A DNA stretch of 15,112 bases from an uncultured Candidatus Saccharibacteria bacterium (GCA_915070155.1 CAJZFK010000007.1:1-15112); one strand, 5' to 3'. Shown: positions 1-7,874, counted from the stretch's first letter. The notes: generated by a model from the letters alone, not told the origin. Translations and numbers: made by a program.

Positions 1-603
1 CGAACGATTGAACCCTTGCATGTCCAGATAAATTCCGTCAGCCGTTTGATGGCAGAAATTTTGCCAATTCGTATCATTTGTATGATCAAAATAATCCATA
101 CGATAATTTTTCTGGGTGATGCTTGGCGACATCCAAATTTGTAAATCTTTAGCCTGGCTACCGCGCTCGACAAAGTACTGAATCGCCCTTGTCATTAACT
201 GCGCAACTGTCGAATGCCGACCCAAATGCGCCAGCATCAACGCCCGGCGTTTTGGATCATATATAACGGTGGCGATACAGTCCGCCACTGGTAAGAATAA
301 ACCGATGCCAGCCGCTTCGGTATATAGCGCATCAGCAAAAATCCCCTCGTTGTTGTGTCGGATCATGTCAGCTTCAGTAACTTCGGCGATATTATCAAAC
401 GTCTGCGCTTGGTCATAGGAAATCACGTGATAGACAACGTCGTCATACTTAACCCCAATCTGATCGCAAAACCGCCGCCGATTTTCCAGCACCTCAGCTA
501 CGTGGCGACCGCGAATACGATTGAGCATGGTGCCGTCGTCTTTCGACGAGACCGCAACCAATAGATCAGATGGAAAACACGTCGGCTGATCTGCCACAAT
601 CAT
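1..603 (-). CDS. Laccase-domain protein (YfiH/PgeF family), 3' end cut off by window edge
   Basis: The reading frame is open from an ATG at 603-601 to the window edge (201 codons, no stop seen), so the C-terminus is missing. The start codon overlaps the rsmA stop in an ATGA arrangement, which suggests translational coupling. The family (Cu-oxidase_4/YfiH) includes multi-copper-type purine nucleoside phosphorylases and the peptidoglycan editing factor PgeF. The sequence shows the family order: a His around residue 59, DALYTE at 91-96, VADC at 106-109, AH at 125-126, and PSI at 160-162 where the family usually has a PxIGPCCY-like segment. The likely metal ligands H59, C109 and H126 are kept. 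The usual AHAGWRG is AHLGRHS here, and the Cys pair after PSI is absent, so this is a divergent member. Family assignment is fairly sure; substrate is not. A wall-related role would fit the two upstream wall-hydrolase genes. Confidence 0.75.
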   Translation of the reverse strand, partial: MIVADQPTCFPSDLLVAVSSKDDGTMLNRIRGRHVAEVLENRRRFCDQIGVKYDDVVYHVISYDQAQTFDNIAEVTEADMIRHNNEGIFADALYTEAAGIGLFLPVADCIATVIYDPKRRALMLAHLGRHSTVAQLMTRAIQYFVERGSQAKDLQIWMSPSITQKNYRMDYFDHTNDTNWQNFCHQTADGIYLDMQGFNRS

Positions 604-1388
604 CGCGCCCGCCATTCTTTGAGCAGCCGCCGCCAATCTTCAATCGCCAAATCTTCAGCGCGAGCATCTGGTGAAATTCCTGCATTTTTCAGCAATTCTT
701 CCGCCATACTCTTATCAATTCCCAACCCACCGCTCAAGCTGGAACGCAGCTTCTTTCGCTTAGCAGAAAAGCCAGCCTTAACAATTCGGAAAAAATCCTT
801 CTGATCTTCTGGAGTAATTAACGGATTATTACGAGTTCTCAAAACCACAACCTGCGAGTCAACCTTTGGTGGTGGCGTAAAAAACTGCCTAGGAACTTCA
901 ATATCCAACTCCGCCTCAGCAAAAATCTGAACGCTTACAGACAGAACACTCATATTCCCAGCCTCTGCCGCAATTCGCTCGGCAACTTCTTTTTGCACCA
1001 ATAGCACTGCGATGCTCGGCTTATTTTCCGCGGTCATCAATTTTTCAACAATTTTGCTGGTGATGTAATATGGGACGTTAGCTACGACTTTGTAATTTTT
1101 TGGCAATTGATTCAGATCAAATTGCAATATATCTTGATTTACAACAGTTAATTTCTTACCAGGAAATTGCCCTGGTAATTTTCGTGCCAAATCTGCGTCA
1201 AATTCCACGGCGGTCACCGAATTAGCCCGAGCCAACAAGCGACTAGTCAAAGTGCCTAACCCTGGTCCGATCTCCAACACAACATCATCACCCGTCAATT
1301 CGGCCGCTTCAGCAATATCCGCCAAAATCTCCGGATCCTTCAGCCAATGCTGTCCAAGCGATTTTTTTGGTCCATGGGAAGAAGCCAT
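600..1388 (-). CDS. rsmA: 16S rRNA (adenine1518/1519-N6)-dimethyltransferase RsmA (KsgA)
   Basis: This enzyme uses SAM to dimethylate two adjacent adenines in the 3' terminal helix of 16S rRNA late in 30S assembly. The 262-residue length is typical. Visible motifs are the N-terminal KSLGQHWL (9-16; the family has KxxGQxFL), the SAM-binding EIGPGLGTLT (39-48), the acidic residue ending motif II (VEFD, 61-64), the motif with D86, the catalytic NVPYYIT (104-110; the NLPYxI motif) and FTPPPKVDS (170-178). The ATG at 1388 directly abuts the TAA of the upstream 3D-domain gene, and the downstream laccase-domain gene overlaps its stop by 4 bases. The gene is therefore co-transcribed, with translation probably coupled on both sides. 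A position downstream of a DUF348-G5 wall protein is also seen in mycobacteria (rpfB-ksgA) and Bacillus (yabE-rnmV-ksgA). Confidence 0.96.
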   Translation of the reverse strand: MASSHGPKKSLGQHWLKDPEILADIAEAAELTGDDVVLEIGPGLGTLTSRLLARANSVTAVEFDADLARKLPGQFPGKKLTVVNQDILQFDLNQLPKNYKVVANVPYYITSKIVEKLMTAENKPSIAVLLVQKEVAERIAAEAGNMSVLSVSVQIFAEAELDIEVPRQFFTPPPKVDSQVVVLRTRNNPLITPEDQKDFFRIVKAGFSAKRKKLRSSLSGGLGIDKSMAEELLKNAGISPDARAEDLAIEDWRRLLKEWRAR

Positions 1389-2414
1389 TTAGCGTCCGTC
1401 TCCATTCGTCCAGTCAGTCGCTAAGTCGAATCCGTGCGGATGTTTGGCTGCAAATCCGCCAGTGTCATAAACCTTTCCAGGACCCATACTTGTCTCAACC
1501 ACCGAACATCGCGGATAATTACCATAATTAGCCGCCACCAAAATATAACCATCTTTATCAACCTTCGCGCCGTCCGCCCGCACCGTATAAGTACCGCCGC
1601 TACCACAAGCTTTTATCACAATATTCATCGGCAAGTCATAATACGTTTCACGATGTGCTACACCCTTGGAGTCGGTAAATATCTGCGCGCCCTTACTTTT
1701 CGTCAATGGATTTTTAGGCTTCGTGCCAATTATTTCAATCTGCTTCTTTGGCTGCTTTGTGATTTCGCTAGCAACTTCCTTACGACTAATCTCGCGCTCA
1801 TTCTCTACCTCAACCTGATAAGTTACCTTCCGCACGCCTTTTTCCCCAAGCTGCTTAACACTCTTAAATCCAATAGGCTGAGAATCGTCCTTAATCTGCT
1901 CAATATCAAAATTAACATCAACTTCTTCAGTTATCGTTCGCTGTTTTGATCGCTCAATCTTCATCACCAAACCAACACCATTCACCAAAAGATCGTCGGA
2001 ATTCGTAAAATGCGTCTTATCTTCGCGATATAAAGTCAGTCCAGCGGCCTTCGCAATCAAAGCCGGCGTTTGTTCAGCAGTGGTTATTTTCAAGCGTTTA
2101 TTTCCATCGACAATTGTTATTGGACGAGCGCGGAAAATATTGACCTGGTATTTTGAACCCGTCAATTCCATATCAATATTTGGCTCAACCGCGTCAATCT
2201 TTTCGTCAATCGTAATCTTAGCCGCACGCAAGGCCTGCCGAACGGTCAATGCATTTGTGATAATCGTCTTTTCTTCACCGCGATCATAAATACGAACCAA
2301 ATGCTCACCAGAAGTCTTTCCATCAGCAAACGAAATCATTGGAGTCGCAATCGCAACCAACACAGCTAATCCAATAATTTTTCCAAAAAATAAACCTTTT
2401 GCGCGCATAATCAT
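1389..2414 (-). CDS. DUF348-G5 protein with C-terminal 3D domain (YabE-like wall hydrolase)
   Basis: Secreted or membrane-anchored cell-wall protein, probably a lytic-transglycosylase-like enzyme. Numbering from the ATG at 2414 (341 aa): hydrophobic signal segment about 8-29 with a possible SFA cleavage site; DUF348 at about 39-95 and 98-154; G5 at about 157-232; 3D (double-psi beta-barrel) about 255-341. The 3D domain keeps YDTGG (316-320), FDLATDW with D330 and D334, and two Cys (270, 303) that could pair outside the cell. The frame extends upstream to a TTG at 2438, but the promoter -10 at 2443-2448 would start transcription at about that codon, so I prefer the ATG at 2414 (2408 is also possible). 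It is a paralogue of the upstream gene but lacks one DUF348 repeat and carries a different catalytic domain. It ends directly at the rsmA start. Family and domain calls are good; the exact bond cut is inferred. Confidence 0.88.
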   Translation of the reverse strand: MIMRAKGLFFGKIIGLAVLVAIATPMISFADGKTSGEHLVRIYDRGEEKTIITNALTVRQALRAAKITIDEKIDAVEPNIDMELTGSKYQVNIFRARPITIVDGNKRLKITTAEQTPALIAKAAGLTLYREDKTHFTNSDDLLVNGVGLVMKIERSKQRTITEEVDVNFDIEQIKDDSQPIGFKSVKQLGEKGVRKVTYQVEVENEREISRKEVASEITKQPKKQIEIIGTKPKNPLTKSKGAQIFTDSKGVAHRETYYDLPMNIVIKACGSGGTYTVRADGAKVDKDGYILVAANYGNYPRCSVVETSMGPGKVYDTGGFAAKHPHGFDLATDWTNGDGR

Positions 2415-2442
2415 ATAATGACTTGTAAACCTAGTCAAATAA

Positions 2443-2451
2443 ATTATATCA
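2443..2451 (-). promoter_or_regulatory. Extended -10 promoter element for the 3D-domain gene
   Basis: On the minus strand this reads TGATATAAT, a perfect TATAAT with the TGn extension. A weak -35 (TAGATA, 4 of 6 matches) lies at 2466-2471 with a 17-base spacer. The predicted start near 2436 gives a leader of about 22 bases to the ATG at 2414. The 13-base string AATTTGATATAAT (2443-2455) recurs exactly upstream of the paralogue at 3726-3738. Confidence 0.6.
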
Positions 2452-2505
2452 AATTAAGCACTTTTTATCTATAGACTGTAACCAACTCATGTCGCCAGCG
2501 TTAGT

Positions 2506-3696
2506 TTACCACCATTTTTGGCGATTCCATGCATTGTAAGCCCCAGCCCAACTACCATATCTACTTACGGCATAATTATTGAAAACTCTAATCTGACAAA
2601 CTGGATCACTTTGCCAATTTGGGCAAGCCTGAGAAAGCTTATCTATATTCGTCTGACCGAGCCCAGCATATTGCCCATTCCTAGCCGTTGTTCGCCAAGT
2701 TGACTCTTTCGTAAAAATGAAGTTCACATAGCCATAATCATCAGGGCTAATACCAGCCGCAGACATCCAATCCGAATGAGATCCAGAAGGTAGGCTAACT
2801 TTCGTCCCCACAATTTCAATCTGCTTCTTTGGCTCTTTTGTCACAACACTAGCAATCTCCTTACGACTCACCTCAACGCCGTTCTTCATCTCGATTTCAT
2901 AAGTGACATTCTTCTTACCATTCTCACCCGCCTGTTTTATTTCGCGATATCCCGAATCTCGATTCGCGTCTTGAACTTTTTCAACCTCAAATTTCACATC
3001 TTCTTCTGCGGTTATGGTTTGCTTGCCATTACGCCAAAGCTCAATTTTCATTCCAGGAATAATTTTCGCCGAGCGATCCACAGATAGCGTATCATCTTTC
3101 TTTGGGTTAATATTCTTCTCTTTCAATAGCTCGCCAACCGTCTTAGCATGTGTGCGAATGACAGATTCTTTGCCGTAAAGTACAAAATTAACCATCGAGG
3201 CTCTGTCAATTTTCATCACCATGTTTGCGCCATCAACCGCCATATTATCGGAATTGGATAGAGTAGTTTTGTCCTCTTCAAAAACTTCAATTCCAGCAGC
3301 CTTCGCGATCAAAGCTGGCGTCTGCTCGGCGGTAGTTACCTTTAGACGCTTATTTCCATCGACGATTGTTATTGGGCGAGCACGGAAAATATTAATATTG
3401 TACTTCTCCGCCACCATCTCCGAATCAAGACTCGGCTCGACTACGTCTTGGCGTTCATCAATAGAAAACTTAGCCAATTTCAAAGCCTCGCGAATCGTCC
3501 TCGCTTTTGTAACAATCGTCTTTTCTGCGCCTCTGTCGTAAATCGTCACCAACTTTTCACCAGCCTTGGCTGCTGGCTTAGCAGCGTCAGCCAATGCTTG
3601 ATTGACAAAAAATAAACCACCAACCAGCATCAATATCGCGCCAGAAACGAACGTAATTTTCTTAGAATAGTGTTTTGCTTGTAATCTTATATCCAT
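2506..3696 (-). CDS. DUF348-G5 protein with C-terminal SLT-like lytic transglycosylase domain (RpfB-like)
   Basis: Secreted peptidoglycan-active protein of 396 aa. Domains in order: signal peptide 1-36 ending QALA (likely cleavage after A36); three DUF348 modules at about 48-105, 108-164 and 167-222; G5 at about 224-299; a short Ser/Gly linker; and a lysozyme-like SLT domain at about 308-396. The likely catalytic Glu is E331 in FTKESTW, followed by RNGQYAGLGQ (339-348) and a RYGSWAGA stretch near the C-terminus. This resembles the Rpf/Apf-type transglycosylase fold. C358 and C367 could form a disulphide. The three-DUF348 + G5 + lysozyme-like layout is that of actinobacterial RpfB, although the catalytic domain sequence looks more like the Apf/SLT type than a true Rpf domain. 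It has its own extended -10 promoter. It is probably a wall-remodelling enzyme; whether it acts on its own wall or a host's wall cannot be told. Confidence 0.88.
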   Translation of the reverse strand: MDIRLQAKHYSKKITFVSGAILMLVGGLFFVNQALADAAKPAAKAGEKLVTIYDRGAEKTIVTKARTIREALKLAKFSIDERQDVVEPSLDSEMVAEKYNINIFRARPITIVDGNKRLKVTTAEQTPALIAKAAGIEVFEEDKTTLSNSDNMAVDGANMVMKIDRASMVNFVLYGKESVIRTHAKTVGELLKEKNINPKKDDTLSVDRSAKIIPGMKIELWRNGKQTITAEEDVKFEVEKVQDANRDSGYREIKQAGENGKKNVTYEIEMKNGVEVSRKEIASVVTKEPKKQIEIVGTKVSLPSGSHSDWMSAAGISPDDYGYVNFIFTKESTWRTTARNGQYAGLGQTNIDKLSQACPNWQSDPVCQIRVFNNYAVSRYGSWAGAYNAWNRQKWW

Positions 3697-3725
3697 AAGT
3701 TCACACCCACAACGCAGGTATTCTT

Positions 3726-3734
3726 ATTATATCA
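3726..3734 (-). promoter_or_regulatory. Extended -10 promoter element for the SLT-domain gene, overlapping the helicase stop codon
   Basis: The minus strand reads TGATATAAT. The first three bases (3734-3732) are also the TGA stop codon of the uvrD/pcrA gene. No good -35 is seen at 17 bases. Predicted transcription starts near 3719, giving a leader of about 23 bases to the ATG at 3696. Confidence 0.55.
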
Positions 3735-5834
3735 AATTTTCTCCAAGCGCGCGAACTCGACGTTCAATTTCTTAATATTTCCATTGTCAAACTGAACCGT
3801 AACACTCAACCCTTCGCTATCAATAATTTCTCCCGAACCAAAACTCGGACTGCGAACTCGATCACCAACTTCCAAACCAATATCTTCCGAATAAAAATCA
3901 GGTTCTATCATCGGCTGAGCTGGTCTATCAACACCACCAGTCATCAAGCCCATCTCGTCCAAAAATCTCGATGGCATATTATAGCCGATCTGACCAAATT
4001 GCGTCCGAGAGCTAGCACAGCTAACGAACAATTCTTCCCTCGCCCGAGTTACGCCAACGTAGCACAATCGGCGTTCTTCTTCGACGTCATCAGCATTGCC
4101 GCTATCAAACACTCTTGCGTGCGGCAAAATCCCCTCTTCCAGTCCCGCCAGAAAAACCACCGGAAACTCCAAGCCTTTAGCCGCATGAAGCGTCATGAGC
4201 GTTACTTGTTGATCGGCAGTTGTGTCCGTCGAAGACATCAAAGCCATCTCTTCCAAAAACGTCGCCACGTCAACGTAAGCCTTCGCCTCCGACAAAAGCA
4301 CGCCGATATTTTCCATTCGCTCCTCAGCTTGCGGCGTTCCGTCGTTTATAAAATCTTCATAGCCAGTACTTTTCATGATCTTTTCAATCAATTCAGCCGG
4401 AGATCCGTCAATTTCCTGCTGCAAATCGTGCAATTTTTGACCAAACTCTAGCAACGGACGTTTTGCGCGCGCTGTCAAAGTATCCGCCTCCTCAACCGCC
4501 AGCAACCCGCTAACTATGTCTTTCCCCGACGCGTCATTCCAGTCCAAAAACTTAGAGATACTCACTGCCCCAACACCGCGTTTTGGCGTATTCACAATTC
4601 GTAAAAAACTAACTCGATCACTCGGCTGATATAACAATCGCAGATATGCCAATAAATCCTTAACGACCGCTCGATCCAAAAATCGCAGACCGCCGACGAT
4701 TTTATACGGAATATAGCTCTGACGCAAGGCTCGCTCAATTGCGTAACTTTGCGCATTCGTTCGATACAACACCGCCACGTCACCATATTGACGACCGTTC
4801 GCAATTTGCGCCTGAATCTCATTCGCAATCGCCAAAGCCTCCTCAGACTCATTGTATAATTGCCATAATTTCGGCTCAACACCGTCGCCATTCGCCGTCC
4901 ATAAATTTTTATCAGTTCTATGAATATTATGACTAATCAGCGCATTTGCCATATTCAAAATCGCACCAGTCGAACGATAATTTTGCTCCAACTTAACCAC
5001 CGTCGTGCCCGGAAAATCACGCTCAAAATTGAGAATATTAGTATAATCAGCCCCGCGAAAACTATAAATCGACTGGGCGTCATCTCCAACCACACATAAA
5101 TTGCGACGCGAATTAACCAACAGCTTAATTAGCGCATACTGCACCGCATTCGTGTCTTGATACTCGTCAATCAGAATATGCTCGAATTGCTGCTGCCATT
5201 TATGACGAATGTCTGGCTTATTTCTCAATAATTCCACGGTTTTTATCAATAAATCGTCAAAATCCAACGCCGAAGCGTCTTTCAAAGCTTTTTCATAAGC
5301 AAAAAACAATTCAGCTATTTTCTGTTCTCTTGGGCCGCGAGTCGAAGCCGAAAAATCCTCAGCATTTCTCATCTCATTTTTAGCGTTTGAAATCGCCGAA
5401 AGTACAGCTCGAGGTTTAATATCTTTATCCGTCAAGCCGCGAGACTTCATAATTTGCTTCATCAAGCTTATTTGATCATCGGTATCGTAAATTAAGAATC
5501 GCTTATTCAGACCAATATTTTCACCATCCATCCGCAACATTCGCACGCAAATACTGTGAAAAGTTCCCATCCACGGCATAAATTGCCGATTTTCAGAATC
5601 TTCACCTAATATTTGCGCCAATCGCTGACGCATTTCCTTCGCGGCTTTATTAGTGAATGTAACCGCCAATATTCGACTAGGAAATATTTTCAACTCGCCA
5701 ATCAAATAGGCAATTCTATGAGTCAGAGTTTTGGTCTTTCCAGATCCAGCTCCAGCCAAAATCAACAGTGGCCCATCAGCGTGCGTCACCGCTCGAGCCT
5801 GCTCGCTATTTAATCCGTCAGTAAAATTAGACAT
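3732..5834 (-). CDS. pcrA: Superfamily 1A ATP-dependent DNA helicase, PcrA/UvrD type
   Basis: 3'-5' DNA helicase of the UvrD/PcrA group, which works in nucleotide excision repair, replication restart and removal of proteins from DNA. The 700-aa length is normal. Motifs seen: Q12 of the Q motif, Walker A AGAGSGKT (27-34), motif Ia FTNKAAKEM (60-68), Walker B LIDEYQD (221-227), motif III GDDAQSIYSFRG (250-261), motif IV QNYRS (284-288), motif V TLHAAKGLEF, and motif VI VGVTRARE. A C-terminal Tudor-like domain (657-700, beginning GDRVRSPSFGSG) is typical of PcrA/UvrD and binds RNA polymerase in studied species. No RecB-type nuclease is present. The ATG at 5834 lies 4 bases after the TAG of the upstream tail-anchored gene, so it is in the same operon. 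The stop codon forms part of the next promoter. PcrA and UvrD cannot be told apart by sequence alone. Confidence 0.95.
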   Translation of the reverse strand: MSNFTDGLNSEQARAVTHADGPLLILAGAGSGKTKTLTHRIAYLIGELKIFPSRILAVTFTNKAAKEMRQRLAQILGEDSENRQFMPWMGTFHSICVRMLRMDGENIGLNKRFLIYDTDDQISLMKQIMKSRGLTDKDIKPRAVLSAISNAKNEMRNAEDFSASTRGPREQKIAELFFAYEKALKDASALDFDDLLIKTVELLRNKPDIRHKWQQQFEHILIDEYQDTNAVQYALIKLLVNSRRNLCVVGDDAQSIYSFRGADYTNILNFERDFPGTTVVKLEQNYRSTGAILNMANALISHNIHRTDKNLWTANGDGVEPKLWQLYNESEEALAIANEIQAQIANGRQYGDVAVLYRTNAQSYAIERALRQSYIPYKIVGGLRFLDRAVVKDLLAYLRLLYQPSDRVSFLRIVNTPKRGVGAVSISKFLDWNDASGKDIVSGLLAVEEADTLTARAKRPLLEFGQKLHDLQQEIDGSPAELIEKIMKSTGYEDFINDGTPQAEERMENIGVLLSEAKAYVDVATFLEEMALMSSTDTTADQQVTLMTLHAAKGLEFPVVFLAGLEEGILPHARVFDSGNADDVEEERRLCYVGVTRAREELFVSCASSRTQFGQIGYNMPSRFLDEMGLMTGGVDRPAQPMIEPDFYSEDIGLEVGDRVRSPSFGSGEIIDSEGLSVTVQFDNGNIKKLNVEFARLEKI

Positions 5835-5838
5835 ATAT

Positions 5839-7077
5839 CTATTTTATCAGCAAAAAGTACGAAACGGCGCCGCCAGCCATACCAATTGCCAAAAATAGAA
5901 CAATAAGCAACGCTATTAATAATCCAGATTTTTTCTTTTCTTTGTCGGCTGAAGGTTTGACCTCTGTAGATACGGCGGCAAACATCGGTGCTGGCTCAGA
6001 ATCCATAGTTTCTTTTTCGGATAATTCGGAAGATTCAATCAAAGAACTGTCAATGTCAGTGGATATTTTATCGTCTGAATCTTCAGGAACGCCAGCCTCC
6101 TCAATTGCTATAATTTCTGGACTCAAATCCATTGGCGAATCGGGCACATCGCCCAAGGAATTTTCACTCATGCTGTAATTAGATAAATTGGTATTATATT
6201 GATGTTCCAATTTTATATCCTCAGAATCAGCAGGCACAGACGCATCTTCATCATTATTCATCTCAGAGCTAGTCATAGTTTGGTTAACAGAGCCAAGCGG
6301 CCGCTTCTCCACTTCAACATTAGCAATAAACGGAGACTCCAGCGGCGTAGTCATCGGCGCAGCAGGAGCTTCGCTATTACTTACGGCTAATGATTGCGCT
6401 ATCTTATCAGTCAATGACAATTCCTCAGCAGGCACATCTTCAATTTCCGCGAAAGTAGATTCATTGTGCACGTCTTTAAGATCAGGGGTGTCACTAAGAT
6501 CATCTGATTGAGCAACTATATCAGACATTTCTTTCCTTGCCGCAGAATGCCTATTATTTGTGCTAATCACGTCCACCAAATCAGGCGAAGGTTGAATCGT
6601 TGTGCCAGTGCGGGATGGAGCGGGAGCAGCAGGTTTTTGGATAGTGCTGACAGATGAAGGTCTAACAACATCCATGAAACGACCAGTTGGACGCTTTGCT
6701 ATAACAGACGTACTTTTTACTTCGCTAGCAGCCACACCAGGAGCTCTGTTAGCTATTGAATCGTTAGCAACTTTCTCGTTCGTAGGACTATCGACCTCTT
6801 TAGAAATCGTATTGTCGCTAGAAGGCTCTTTTTTTACTTCAGGCTGAGAGATCGATGATAAAGGAGCAGAAGCAACAGACGAAGGCGTAAATGGAGTTAC
6901 TGGAGGTGCAAAGCTAGTGCCAATAGAGTTCTCTGATGCAGGTTTTTCCTCTACGGGCGCAGACACAGAAACCTCGCTATTATTTTCATTAACCACCGCT
7001 GGAGCTTCCTTTTCTCGCTGCTTATCCATAAGAGAGCTTACCGCTCTATCCAACTCATCAAAATCAATATCTGTCAT
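5839..7077 (-). CDS. Tail-anchored acidic Ser/Pro-rich protein of unknown function
   Basis: Function not recognised. The 412-aa protein starts with a short charged helix-like segment (DFDELDRAVSSLMDKQREK, 5-23). It continues as about 350 residues of low-complexity sequence rich in Ser, Glu, Asp, Pro and Ala that is probably disordered, and ends in one membrane segment (about 384-410). KEKKK (379-383) lies just before the helix. With no signal peptide, the positive-inside rule predicts a cytosolic bulk anchored by its C-terminus. A basic island, KRPTGRFMDVVRP (128-140), stands out from the acidic background, and KRPLG recurs at 258-262. A purine-rich AGGGGG lies at 7081-7086 just before the ATG. 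The gene sits 14 bases after tpiA and 4 bases before pcrA, so it is co-transcribed with both. It could be a scaffold or recruitment factor at the membrane, but this is inference only. Confidence 0.8.
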   Translation of the reverse strand: MTDIDFDELDRAVSSLMDKQREKEAPAVVNENNSEVSVSAPVEEKPASENSIGTSFAPPVTPFTPSSVASAPLSSISQPEVKKEPSSDNTISKEVDSPTNEKVANDSIANRAPGVAASEVKSTSVIAKRPTGRFMDVVRPSSVSTIQKPAAPAPSRTGTTIQPSPDLVDVISTNNRHSAARKEMSDIVAQSDDLSDTPDLKDVHNESTFAEIEDVPAEELSLTDKIAQSLAVSNSEAPAAPMTTPLESPFIANVEVEKRPLGSVNQTMTSSEMNNDEDASVPADSEDIKLEHQYNTNLSNYSMSENSLGDVPDSPMDLSPEIIAIEEAGVPEDSDDKISTDIDSSLIESSELSEKETMDSEPAPMFAAVSTEVKPSADKEKKKSGLLIALLIVLFLAIGMAGGAVSYFLLIK

Positions 7078-7091
7078 ATGCCCCCTATTTT

Positions 7092-7850
7092 TTAACCTTT
7101 ATGTGCTTTCGAGATTATCTCCTTAAATTGATATGCATCCAAACTGGCTGCCCCAACCAATAAACCATCAAGTTCATCAATTGCTAAATAATCCGCGGCG
7201 TTTATTGACGTAATACTTCCACCATAGACAACTCGAACTGATTCCGCCGCTTTTTTACCGTACAAATGAGAAATATGTCGTCGAATCATCTGTGTAGCTT
7301 TTTTTACATCAGACGCTTTAGCGCTGTCGCCAGTACCGATTGCCCAAACTGGCTCATATGCAATAACTACTTCATCCAGCTCGTCCGCCGTCACATTAGC
7401 CAGACCGCTAGTCAATTGATCAGCCAGAACATCCTTCGTTTCGCCAAGAGTCTTCTCTTGAATCGTTTCACCAACACACAGAATCGGATGAATACGATTT
7501 CGAATTGCCGCCTGAACTTTCAGCCGAATATCTTTTTCGCTTTCAATGAAAATGTAGCGACGTTCCGAATGTCCAATTATCACATAATCAGCAATTCCAC
7601 GAAGATGTGCCGCTGGAATTTCTCCCGTATACGCCCCCGAATCTCGCCAATAGCAATTCTGCGCCGCCAGCTTAGCGATTCGACGATTAATTTGCAAGCT
7701 CAAACTCTGTAGCGTCAAAATAGTAGGCGCCAGCACCACTTCAACGTCCCTATGCGATGGTAGCGTGTTCATCAGCTTATGCAAATATAAGCTAGCTTCC
7801 TGCATATTGAAGTTCATTTTCCAGTTACCGATGATTAACTTTTTTCTCAT
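7092..7850 (-). CDS. tpiA: Triosephosphate isomerase
   Basis: Interconverts dihydroxyacetone phosphate and glyceraldehyde 3-phosphate in glycolysis, in the cytosol. The 252-residue TIM barrel shows GNWKMN (8-13, with N9 and K11), the catalytic His H94 in IGHSERR, the catalytic Glu E166 in AYEPVWAIGTG (E166 followed by the loop 6 lid), and the phosphate-binding YGGS (209-212). All key residues are present, so it should be active. An AAGGA Shine-Dalgarno-like sequence about 8 bases before the ATG supports the start. It lies 24 bases downstream of pgk and upstream of the tail-anchored gene. Confidence 0.97.
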   Translation of the reverse strand: MRKKLIIGNWKMNFNMQEASLYLHKLMNTLPSHRDVEVVLAPTILTLQSLSLQINRRIAKLAAQNCYWRDSGAYTGEIPAAHLRGIADYVIIGHSERRYIFIESEKDIRLKVQAAIRNRIHPILCVGETIQEKTLGETKDVLADQLTSGLANVTADELDEVVIAYEPVWAIGTGDSAKASDVKKATQMIRRHISHLYGKKAAESVRVVYGGSITSINAADYLAIDELDGLLVGAASLDAYQFKEIISKAHKG

Positions 7851-7874
7851 GAGATAATCCTTATGCTTAGTTTA

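Noticed and set aside
1434..1949. Open plus-strand frame of 171 codons opposite the 3D-domain gene
   Set aside because: It lies wholly antisense to a gene with clear domains, has no start signal, and its translation shows no recognisable family.
3221..3541. Plus-strand frame of 106 codons that resembles the one at 2080-2289
   Set aside because: The resemblance comes only from the paralogous genes on the opposite strand.
3999..4451. Open plus-strand frame of 150 codons inside pcrA
   Set aside because: Antisense to conserved helicase motifs; composition is that of a shadow frame.
7266..7712. Open plus-strand frame of 148 codons inside tpiA
   Set aside because: Antisense to the catalytic core of triosephosphate isomerase; no independent support.
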